Source: Lentzea albida (GTDB taxonomy: Bacteria > Actinomycetota > Actinomycetes > Mycobacteriales > Pseudonocardiaceae). From it: a DNA stretch of 64,000 bases. The position numbers were made by a program, and so were the translations under genes. The notes beneath the pieces are model-generated. The model searched no databases. It worked only from the letters and a program-made list of their open reading frames with translations, and was not told where the DNA came from. This document shows positions 57,411 through 64,000 of the stretch, piece by piece. The stretch's first letter is position 1, and each line of letters starts with the position of its first letter. The DNA lies in assembly GCF_900111005.1 (NCBI RefSeq), contig NZ_FOFV01000001.1:992001-1056000 (forward strand), given 5' to 3'.

Positions 57411-58613
57411 CTAGGAGACGGAACCTGGGTCGGCGGCCCAGGTGTTGCACTCGGACGCCTTGTTCGTCTTGTAGCCGCGGTCTACCCAGGTCGCGTTGTT
57501 CTGCGGTGTGCCGTGGTCCTTCGTCGGATAGATGTCGTAGTCTCCGCGGTTGCCCGCGTCGGTCAGGGCCACCCTGATCACGTCGATCGGGATGGCGCCG
57601 TGCGACAACGGGGCCAGCGACATGCCTCCGAAGCAGGTCGCCTGCAGCTCCATCCGGCGGTTCAGGTCGAGGCCCTTCGGAGTATCCCATCCGCCCGCGT
57701 CGTACTGCGCGCGGTCCGACGCTTTGAGCATCCCGGTGAGCCACTGGACGTGGTGGCCGTACTCGTGGGCGAGCTGGCCCAGGTACTTGCCGGGGTGGTT
57801 CGGGTTGTTCGGGTTGCGCTCGGCGGCGTACGCGTTCGCCGTCCAGTAGATGCCGCCCTGGCAGTACCGCGCCGTCTGGTCCGCGCGGACCGTGCCGCAC
57901 GGGTACTGCGTGGTCTCGGTGATGACGTGCAGCTCAACGGGCTGGTACGGCAGGTTCGCGGCCTGCAGCGCCGGCTTCCACATGTTCTCGATGCACGGCA
58001 GGGCGGCGCGCAGGAAGCGGTCCTGGCCCGCCGGCGAGTAGTCCATCGCGGGCAGGCCGCAGCCGGAGATCGTGTTCGCGCCGAAGCCCGGCTTGAGGAA
58101 CGGGTGGTCCGCCAGCGCGTAGACGGCCTTCGGGCCGGCCGGGGTCGCCGGGGCGGACGGGGTGCGCGAGGCCGAGGTGGGCGGCGCGGTCGTCGTCGCC
58201 GCGGCCTCCTCGGTCGTGCTCGGGAGCGTGAACGTCGGGCTGTACGTCGTGTAGTTCGAGTAGCCCGTGTCCTTCACCTTGCTGTTCAGCGTCGCCGCGA
58301 AGAGACCGACCGCGCCGAGGCCGAGGATCACGACACCGCCGAGGACCAGGGCGACGATCGCGCCGCTGTTCCTGCGCCGCGGCGGCGGTCCCCCCGGATG
58401 CGGTCCGTAACCGGGAGGTGGGCCCCACGCCGGCTGCGGCGGAGGCATGACCTGGCCGGGAGGCGGCGGGCCGTAGTAGCCCGGTGGCGGGCCCTGCGGC
58501 TGGACGTAGGGCGGCGGTGGGCCCTGGGGCGGACGCTGCCCGAGCGGTGCGGGCATCGGCGGCGGGCCGACCGGGCGCGGTGGCGGCCAGGTGCCCGGCG
58601 GTGGTTGCGTCAT
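57411..58613 (-). CDS. Neutral zinc metallopeptidase paralog B with Pro-rich N-terminus
   Basis: A 400-residue paralog. Cytoplasmic Pro/Gly-rich tail (residues 1-90), TM helix (SGAIVALVLGGVVILGLGAVGLF), a Thr/Pro linker and the peptidase domain with HEYGHHVQWLTGM and ELQATCFGGM. Cys placement matches paralogs A and C. The segment SKVKDTGYSNYTTYSPT after the helix is identical to paralog C. ATG 58613 (MTQPPPGTW) is used; ATG 58631 with AGGA upstream is an alternative. Follows paralog C by 78 nt and precedes paralog A by 12 nt. Confidence 0.85.
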   Translation of the reverse strand: MTQPPPGTWPPPRPVGPPPMPAPLGQRPPQGPPPPYVQPQGPPPGYYGPPPPGQVMPPPQPAWGPPPGYGPHPGGPPPRRRNSGAIVALVLGGVVILGLGAVGLFAATLNSKVKDTGYSNYTTYSPTFTLPSTTEEAAATTTAPPTSASRTPSAPATPAGPKAVYALADHPFLKPGFGANTISGCGLPAMDYSPAGQDRFLRAALPCIENMWKPALQAANLPYQPVELHVITETTQYPCGTVRADQTARYCQGGIYWTANAYAAERNPNNPNHPGKYLGQLAHEYGHHVQWLTGMLKASDRAQYDAGGWDTPKGLDLNRRMELQATCFGGMSLAPLSHGAIPIDVIRVALTDAGNRGDYDIYPTKDHGTPQNNATWVDRGYKTNKASECNTWAADPGSVS

Positions 58614-58691
58614 CGCCTGAGGTCCCCCCATTGGTCATCCTGGGTCGGGTACGAGCATAGGCGGACCGGGATCGCCCGTCCCCCGACCGGG

Positions 58692-60068
58692 CTAACACGT
58701 CCCCGTACTGGAGACGCGCGGGCCGGGCGTTCGGTTCACGAGACGTCCGCGGAACTCGCCGCCCCAGGTGTTGCACGCGTTGATCTTGTTCTGCTTGTGG
58801 CCGTGCATCACCCAACGTTCGTTGTTGGGCGCACTTCCGTGGTCGGGCCTGCGGTTGTAGTCACCGCGCTTGCCCGCGTCGCTCAGACCGGTGTTCACGA
58901 CCTCCATCGGGATGACGTTCTTGTGCGAGAACGGCGCCAGCGTCATCCCGCCGAGGCACGTCGCCTGCAGCTCGAGCCTGCGGTTGAGCTCCAGGCCCTT
59001 CGGGGTGTCGAACCCGCCGACGTCGTACTGCGCCTGGTCGGCCGCGCGCAGCATGCCGGTCAGCCACTGGAGGTGGTGCCCGTACTCGTGGCTGAGCTGC
59101 CCCAGGTACACACCGGGGTGCCGGACCGTCGAGCCGCCCTCGTTCGCGTAGAACGTGCCGGGCCAGTAGATGACGCCCCGGCAGAACATCGCCGTCGTGT
59201 TGTTCTGCCGCGACCCGCACGGCGTCTGCACGGTGCCGGTGAACACCTGCAGCTCCGCCGGCTGGTACGGCAGGTTCGCGGCCTTGAGCGCCGGCTGCCA
59301 CGCCTTCTCGATGCACGGCAGCGCGGCCTCGAGGAACCTGCGTTCCCCTGCCGGGCTGTACTCCATCCGCGGCAACGGACACGAGTCGAAGTCGTTCGCG
59401 CCGACGTTCGTCGCGAAGATCGGGTGGTCGGCGAGCTTGTAGACCGCCTTGGGACCGGCCGGGGTCGGCTGGGTGCTCGGCGTGCGGGTCGTGGTGGGGC
59501 GGGTGGTCGTGGTGGTCGGTTCCGCGGTGGTCGACGTGTAGGTGTAGGTCGGGCTGTACGTCGTGTAGTTCGAGTAGCCCGTGTCCTTGACCTTGCTGTT
59601 GAGGGCCGCCGCGAAGACGCCGATCGCGCCCAGGCCGAGGACGACCACTCCGCCCAGGACCAGGGCCACGATCGGGCCGCTGCTGCTGCGGCGCGGCGGG
59701 GCCATGGGGTAGGGCGGGGGTGCGTACGCACCGGGGTGGCCGTGGCCCCACGTCGGTTGCGGAGGGGGCATGACCGGACGCGGCGGCGGCATGACCGGGT
59801 GTGGTGGGGGGAGCGGGGCACGACCGGGAGGTGGGCCGTAAGGAGGAGGCGCGCCGTACGGCGGTGGCGGACCGATCGGCATGGGCGGCGGAAGCGGCGC
59901 ACGGCCGGGCGGCGGCCTGTACGCGGGAGGCGCGCCGTACTGAGGTGGTGCGCCCACAGGCGGTCGACCCATCGGCGGACGCGACTGTCCCTGGATCGGA
60001 CGAGGTGCCGGCGGCGGAACTGCCGGGCGTGGCGGCGGCCAGGTGCCCGGTGGCGGTGGTTGCGTCAT
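58692..60068 (-). CDS. Neutral zinc metallopeptidase paralog C with long Pro-rich N-terminus
   Basis: A 458-residue paralog with a 125-residue cytoplasmic tail of PPP, GRAPLPPP and PPYG repeats, TM helix (SGPIVALVLGGVVVLGLGAIGVF), a Thr-rich linker and the peptidase domain with HEYGHHLQWLTGM and ELQATCLGGM. The C-terminus extends past the Cys of NACNTWGG to a final Cys. ATG 60068 (MTQPPPPGTW) is conserved with paralog B. Divergent from the DUF2207 gene. Pro-rich cytoplasmic tails in actinobacteria often bind division or cell-pole proteins, which is only a suggestion here. Confidence 0.85.
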   Translation of the reverse strand: MTQPPPPGTWPPPRPAVPPPAPRPIQGQSRPPMGRPPVGAPPQYGAPPAYRPPPGRAPLPPPMPIGPPPPYGAPPPYGPPPGRAPLPPPHPVMPPPRPVMPPPQPTWGHGHPGAYAPPPYPMAPPRRSSSGPIVALVLGGVVVLGLGAIGVFAAALNSKVKDTGYSNYTTYSPTYTYTSTTAEPTTTTTRPTTTRTPSTQPTPAGPKAVYKLADHPIFATNVGANDFDSCPLPRMEYSPAGERRFLEAALPCIEKAWQPALKAANLPYQPAELQVFTGTVQTPCGSRQNNTTAMFCRGVIYWPGTFYANEGGSTVRHPGVYLGQLSHEYGHHLQWLTGMLRAADQAQYDVGGFDTPKGLELNRRLELQATCLGGMTLAPFSHKNVIPMEVVNTGLSDAGKRGDYNRRPDHGSAPNNERWVMHGHKQNKINACNTWGGEFRGRLVNRTPGPRVSSTGTC

Positions 60069-60129
60069 CGCCGGAGATCCCCCAGGTGGCGTCCGTTCGA
60101 AAGTCCGCCGGAGCATATGAGGACTCCGC

Positions 60130-60143
60130 TATTGTCCGCAGCC
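60130..60143 (+). promoter_or_regulatory. Leaderless promoter -10 (TATTGT-N8-GTG)
   Basis: TATTGT at 60130-60135 is 8 nt before GTG 60144. It supports GTG 60144 over ATG 60117 and over the very long open frame that runs back through the peptidase genes. Confidence 0.55.
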
Positions 60144-61766
60144 GTGTTGAAGAACTGGGGTGCGGCGATCTTCGTCGCCGTCGCGCTGACGTCCGTCACG
60201 TCTCCGGGGACGGCTGCCGGCGCGCTCGCGCAGCCCCTTCCCGGCACCGTCAGCACCGAGGTGCGGCTGAAGCTGGAGCGCGACGCCCGGCTGTCCGTCA
60301 CCGAGACGGTCCAGGTGCCCGAGGGCAGGACGGTGAAGCGGACCGTCCCCTTGCGACTCGCGGTCGGCAACGACCTCGAGCGCCTGTACGAGGTCACCGA
60401 CGCGAAGGTCGAGGGCAAGGGCAGCACCTCCACGGGTGACGACACCTTCACCGTCACGCTCGAAGGCACCTCCACGCTGACCTACACGGTCGTCGGCGCG
60501 GTGGCGCCGGTCGGCGACGTGCTGGAGGTGCGCTGGCAGATCGCGGGCGGCTGGGACACCGAACTGGACAGGGTCGCGCTCTCGTTCTCCGCACCCGACT
60601 CACCGACGTCGGTGAACTGCCTCGCCGGTCCCGTCGGGTCGTCGCAGCCGTGCACGAGCGCGGACCTCGCGGACGGCAAGGGCGTGCGGGCGCAGGAGAT
60701 CAAGCTCGGCGCCGGGGAACGCGTGGACGTCGCGATCGGACTGTCCGCCGGGGTCGTGCCCCCGAACGCCGTCGTGGTCGAGCAGTCCGGTCTCGCGGCC
60801 GCGTTCGCGCTCACGCCGGTCAGCGGTGCCGCGCTCGGTGCGCTGCTCGTGCTGCTGCTCGGTGGTGTGGCGCTGCTCTGGTACCTGCGCGGACGGGACG
60901 CCGCGGCGCTCGCCAGCGAGGTCGGGGCGGTGTCCGTGCTGGTCCGCGACCAGGACGGCCGCGTCGCGTTCGCCTCGCCCGACGGGGTGCTGCCGGGCCA
61001 GGTCGGCACGGTCGTCGACGAGCACGTGGACGTGGTCGACGTCACCGCCACGGTGATCGACCTCGCCGTCCGCAACTACCTCTGGATCACCGAGACCGAG
61101 GGTCACGACTGGCAGATCGTGCGCCGCAACCCCGTCGACGACTCGTTGTCCGGGTACGAGAAGGCCGTCTGCGAAGCCCTGCTGCCGCAGGGGACCGACG
61201 CGGTGAGCGTGTCCGAGCTGCGCGGCCGGCAGATCGACCTCGCGCACGTCCGCGACCGGCTCTACGCCGACGTCGTGGAGAAGCGCTGGTTCGCGCGCCG
61301 CCCGGACGCCGAGCGGAACCTGTTCTGGTGGGCTGGAATCGCGATCGCGGTGCTCGGCGTGGCCGCCACGGTCGTGCTCGCGCTGACGGTCGGCAACGCG
61401 CTGTTCGGGCTCGCGGTCGCGGTCGGTGGTGTGGCGCTCGCGTTCGGTGCGCGGTCGATGCCCGCGCGCACCAGGCGCGGCAGCGAGTTGCTCGAACACG
61501 TCCGGGGGTTGCGCGGGTACCTCCACGGGGTGACGCCCGCGGACGTCCCCGAGGCCGACCGCGAGCTCGTGTTCTCCCGGTCGCTGCCGTACGCGGTGGT
61601 GCTCGGCGCGACCGAGCACTGGCTCTCCACGTTCGGCCAGCAGGACCTTTACTGGTACGGCAACGCCACCGACTTCCGGCGCGGCTTCCCCGCGTTCCTC
61701 GGGGCGCTCGACGGCGTGCTCGCCCAGGCGGGCCACCTGCGATCGCTCCGGGCGCCGAACCCGTAG
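60144..61766 (+). CDS. DUF2207 membrane protein
   Basis: A 540-residue membrane protein of the DUF2207 family. Signal peptide (LKNWGAAIFVAVALTSV, cleavage near TAAGA), an extracytoplasmic beta domain (TEVRLKLERDARLSVTETVQVPEG), TM helix (LGALLVLLLGGVALLWYLRG), a cytoplasmic region with a winged-helix-like part (LWITETEGHDWQIVRR) and two further helices (WWAGIAIAVLGVAATVVLAL and FGLAVAVGGVALAF). Function unknown. GTG 60144 gives a clean signal peptide and fits TATTGT 8 nt upstream. Its TAG stop overlaps the -10 of the M16 peptidase gene. Confidence 0.82.
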   Translation: MLKNWGAAIFVAVALTSVTSPGTAAGALAQPLPGTVSTEVRLKLERDARLSVTETVQVPEGRTVKRTVPLRLAVGNDLERLYEVTDAKVEGKGSTSTGDDTFTVTLEGTSTLTYTVVGAVAPVGDVLEVRWQIAGGWDTELDRVALSFSAPDSPTSVNCLAGPVGSSQPCTSADLADGKGVRAQEIKLGAGERVDVAIGLSAGVVPPNAVVVEQSGLAAAFALTPVSGAALGALLVLLLGGVALLWYLRGRDAAALASEVGAVSVLVRDQDGRVAFASPDGVLPGQVGTVVDEHVDVVDVTATVIDLAVRNYLWITETEGHDWQIVRRNPVDDSLSGYEKAVCEALLPQGTDAVSVSELRGRQIDLAHVRDRLYADVVEKRWFARRPDAERNLFWWAGIAIAVLGVAATVVLALTVGNALFGLAVAVGGVALAFGARSMPARTRRGSELLEHVRGLRGYLHGVTPADVPEADRELVFSRSLPYAVVLGATEHWLSTFGQQDLYWYGNATDFRRGFPAFLGALDGVLAQAGHLRSLRAPNP

Positions 61767-61775
61767 GCTTGCTCC
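61764..61775 (+). promoter_or_regulatory. Promoter -10 (TAGGCT) overlapping the DUF2207 stop
   Basis: TAGGCT at 61764-61769 is 6 nt before ATG 61776; its first three bases are the DUF2207 stop codon. It gives the peptidase pair its own leaderless promoter. Confidence 0.5.
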
Positions 61776-63059
61776 ATGGCCTCACCCGAACTGCACAGGT
61801 TCACGTTGCCCAACGGCCTGCGGGTGGTGCTCGCCCCCGACGCCAGCGCACCGGTCGTCGGCGTCAGCGTGCACTACGACGTCGGCTTCCGCTCCGAGCC
61901 CGAAGGGCGCACCGGGTTCGCGCACCTCTTCGAACATCTGATGTTCCAGGGCAGCGAGAGCCTCGAGAAGCTGGCGCACTTCCGGCACGTGCAGTCGTCG
62001 GGCGGCACGTTCAACGGGTCCACGCACCCCGACTACACCGACTACTACCAGGTGCTGCCGAGCGCGGCCCTGGAGCGGGCGCTGTTCCTCGAAGCCGACC
62101 GCATGCGCGCGCCGAAGCTCACCGAGGAGAACCTCCGCAACCAGATCGACGTGGTGAAGGAGGAGATCCGGCTCAACGTGCTGAACCGCCCGTACGGCGG
62201 GTTCCCCTGGATCCTGCTGCCCGCGGTGCTGTTCAAGACGTTCGCCAACGCGCACAACGGCTACGGCGACTTCGTCGACCTGGAGAGCGCGACGGTCGAC
62301 GACTGCGCGGAGTTCTTCGACACCTACTACAGCCCCGCCAACGCGGTGCTGACCGTGGCGGGCGACCTCGACGTCGAGGCCACGAAGGCGTTGGTGGAGA
62401 AGCACTTCGGCGACGTGCCCGCGCGGCCGAAGCCCGAGCGCCCCTCGTTCGCCGAGCCCGCCCCGCAGGGCGAGGTCCGCCACGAGCACGGCGACGCGCT
62501 GGCCCCGCTGCCCGCGATCGCGATCGGCTACCGCGTGCCGGACCCGACCACCGACATCGACGGCTACCTCGCCTACCTGGTGCTCGCCGGCGTGCTCGCG
62601 GACGGCGACAGCTCGCGCCTGCAGCAGCGCCTCGTGCACCGCGAGGGCATCGTGATCGACCTGAACGCGGGCTGCGGCCTGTTCGGCCCGCTCGAAGCGC
62701 GCGACCCGGACACGTTCAGCATCACCGCGATCCACGCCGCCGAGGTCGAGGCCGCCCAGGTCGTCGCGGCCATCGACGAGGAGCTGCAGAAGCTCGCGCA
62801 GGAGCCGCCGTCGGCCGAGGAGCTCGCGAAGGTCACGGCCCGCTGGGCGTCGACCATGCACAAGGAGCACGACCGGCTCACGAACCGCACGCTGGGCCTC
62901 GGCTCCGCGGAGCTGCTGTTCGGCCGCGCCGAGCTGATCTACGAACTGCCGGAGCGGATCGCCTCGGTGACCGTCGACGAGGTGTCCGCCGCGGCCAAGG
63001 CGCTGCGTCCCGACTCCCGCGCCCTTCTTCTCGTCAAGCCCACCGGAGGAGCCCAGTGA
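61776..63059 (+). CDS. M16 zinc metallopeptidase, catalytic member of a pair
   Basis: A 427-residue M16B peptidase (processing-peptidase/PqqL-like). The inverted zinc motif HXXEH is in FAHLFEHLMFQG, with the distal Glu in VVKEEIRLN. The C-terminal half is the second M16 lobe (YYSPANAVLTVAGDLD, RLQQRLVHREG). Such bacterial proteins work as a dimer with an inactive partner, and the next gene, overlapping by 4 nt, encodes it. ATG 61776. The likely role is degradation of peptides; it is cytoplasmic, with no signal peptide. Confidence 0.93.
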   Translation: MASPELHRFTLPNGLRVVLAPDASAPVVGVSVHYDVGFRSEPEGRTGFAHLFEHLMFQGSESLEKLAHFRHVQSSGGTFNGSTHPDYTDYYQVLPSAALERALFLEADRMRAPKLTEENLRNQIDVVKEEIRLNVLNRPYGGFPWILLPAVLFKTFANAHNGYGDFVDLESATVDDCAEFFDTYYSPANAVLTVAGDLDVEATKALVEKHFGDVPARPKPERPSFAEPAPQGEVRHEHGDALAPLPAIAIGYRVPDPTTDIDGYLAYLVLAGVLADGDSSRLQQRLVHREGIVIDLNAGCGLFGPLEARDPDTFSITAIHAAEVEAAQVVAAIDEELQKLAQEPPSAEELAKVTARWASTMHKEHDRLTNRTLGLGSAELLFGRAELIYELPERIASVTVDEVSAAAKALRPDSRALLLVKPTGGAQ

Positions 63060-64000
63060 CCTCGGCAAAGACCCACCGCACCGCCGAGGAGATCGGGCGC
63101 ACCGCAACGGGCCCGCGCCCGCTGCCGCCGCTGGGCGAGCAGAAGGCGGCCGCGGAGCTGTCCACTGTGGACACGACGCTGCCGAACGGCCTGCGCGTCA
63201 TCGCCGTCCGCCGCGCCACCGTGCCGATGGTCGAGCTGCGCCTGCGGGTCCCGTTCGCGGACCCGTCCGGCACCAGCGCCGGCTCCCAGCACTCCGCGGC
63301 GGCCGAGATCCTCGCGAACACCGTGCTGACGGGCACGTCCACGCGTTCGCGCGTCGAGATCGACACCGAGCTGGCGCTGGTCGGCGGCGAGCTCGACGCC
63401 GTGGTCGACCCGGAGCGCCTGAGCTTCACCGGCAACGCACTGGCGAGCGGCCTCGGCACCGTGCTGGAGGTGCTGGCCGACGTCCTGACCGGCGCCGCCT
63501 ACCCGGCCGACGAGGTCGAGCGCGAGCGCGCCCGCCTGGTCGAGCGCATCACGCTCGCCCGGTCGCAGCCGAGCGTCATCGCCCGCGAGGCGCTGCAGAA
63601 GCTGCTCTACGGCGACCACCCGTACGCCAAGGAGATGCCGGAGGCCGACGAGGTCGCCGCCGTCTCCCGTGAGGACGTGGTGGCCCTGCACGGCAAGGCG
63701 CTGCTGCCGCGTGGCTCGGTGCTGGTCGTCGTCGGTGACGTCGAGCCCGCCGAGGCCGTGTCCCAGATCGGCGACGCCCTCGGTGCGTGGCAGGGCGACG
63801 GCGAGGCCGTCCAGCTGCCGCCGCTGCCGAAGGTGTCCGGTGGCGACGTGGCGCTGGTGCACCGCGCCGGTGCCGTTCAGTCGCAGATCCGCCTCGCCGC
63901 ACAGGCGATCCCGCGCACCGACGAGCGCTACCCGGCGCTGCAGCTCGCGAACCTGGTCTACGGCGGGTTCTTCTCGTCGCGCCTGGTCGAGAACATCCGC
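63056..64000 (+). CDS. M16-family partner subunit lacking the zinc motif (runs off the window)
   Basis: The first 315 codons are present, translated here from GTG 63056 (GTGA overlap with the previous stop). It aligns with the M16 fold (TTLPNGLRVIAVRR, LPRGSVLVVVGDVEPAE, LVYGGFFSSRLVENIR), but the position of HXXEH reads SQHSAAAEIL, with no His-x-x-Glu-His. It is therefore the structural, non-catalytic subunit of the pair. An N-terminal extension of about 38 residues precedes the domain. Confidence 0.88.
   Translation, partial: MTSAKTHRTAEEIGRTATGPRPLPPLGEQKAAAELSTVDTTLPNGLRVIAVRRATVPMVELRLRVPFADPSGTSAGSQHSAAAEILANTVLTGTSTRSRVEIDTELALVGGELDAVVDPERLSFTGNALASGLGTVLEVLADVLTGAAYPADEVERERARLVERITLARSQPSVIAREALQKLLYGDHPYAKEMPEADEVAAVSREDVVALHGKALLPRGSVLVVVGDVEPAEAVSQIGDALGAWQGDGEAVQLPPLPKVSGGDVALVHRAGAVQSQIRLAAQAIPRTDERYPALQLANLVYGGFFSSRLVENIR

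Noticed and set aside
57285-60143. N-terminal extension of the DUF2207 frame (about 950 codons)
   Set aside because: It lies opposite three real peptidase genes, is Arg/Ala/Val-rich, and a leaderless start with a signal peptide is present at 60144.

Overview
The window is high-GC DNA from an actinobacterium, most likely a Pseudonocardiales member (Lentzea/Saccharothrix/Actinosynnema type). The reasons are the GC-rich third positions, many GTG starts, many start codons lying 6-8 nt behind a TANNNT -10 element (leaderless transcripts), and a gene order that, from memory, follows the mycobacterial Rv3200c-Rv3212 block: a beta-propeller protein, rhlE, a ferritin-like protein, DUF3107 (TB9.4-like), fasR, a DUF3152 metalloprotease-like protein, moeZ, a TIGR02569 protein, an alkyltransferase-like protein, adnA-adnB and a TrkA-type K+ channel. 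Accessory modules are inserted between these backbone genes. No rRNA, tRNA, CRISPR array, insertion sequence or prophage gene was recognised.

Layout. 1-2.9 kb: MarC tail, ArsC-like protein, RecB-type nuclease, small membrane protein and an alpha/beta hydrolase. 2.9-7 kb: beta-propeller protein, RhlE helicase, ferritin-like protein and DUF3107, closed by a very strong terminator. 7.1-17.4 kb is the first insertion. It holds a 2501-residue secreted protein with a CshA-like domain, a GEVED domain, 17 DUF11 repeats and a sortase-like tail, followed by a TetR/DUF4873 pair diverging from an AurF-type diiron oxygenase plus hydrolase, with two operator copies between them. 17.4-22.5 kb: fasR, hydrolase, DUF3152, moeZ, three stacked inverted repeats and a kinase-fold protein.

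22.5-31.9 kb is a complete nitrate assimilation locus: nitrate reductase, its electron-transfer flavoprotein, NarK, NirB, NirD, an NnaR-type HemD/winged-helix protein and a sirohydrochlorin chelatase. The chelatase makes the siroheme that NirB needs, and the NnaR-type protein probably regulates the set. Most genes overlap by 4 nt. 31.9-33.4 kb is noncoding except for the alkyltransferase-like gene and contains a long hairpin element and 52/54-bp tandem repeats. 33.4-41.1 kb holds two paralogous PAS-GGDEF-EAL proteins with degenerate active sites and a shared promoter motif; between them lie an esterase, a cytochrome P450 and a SAM methyltransferase.

41.3-47.9 kb: the AdnA/AdnB double-strand-break resection machine. 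47.9-52.3 kb: repeat-rich DNA, two small genes, an M20 peptidase with a repetitive N-terminal tail, and a K+ channel. 52.4-56.5 kb: small envelope proteins and a two-component system divergent from a secreted DUF5666-like protein. 56.5-64 kb: three tandem neutral zinc metallopeptidase paralogs, a DUF2207 membrane protein and an M16 peptidase pair, the second gene running off the end.
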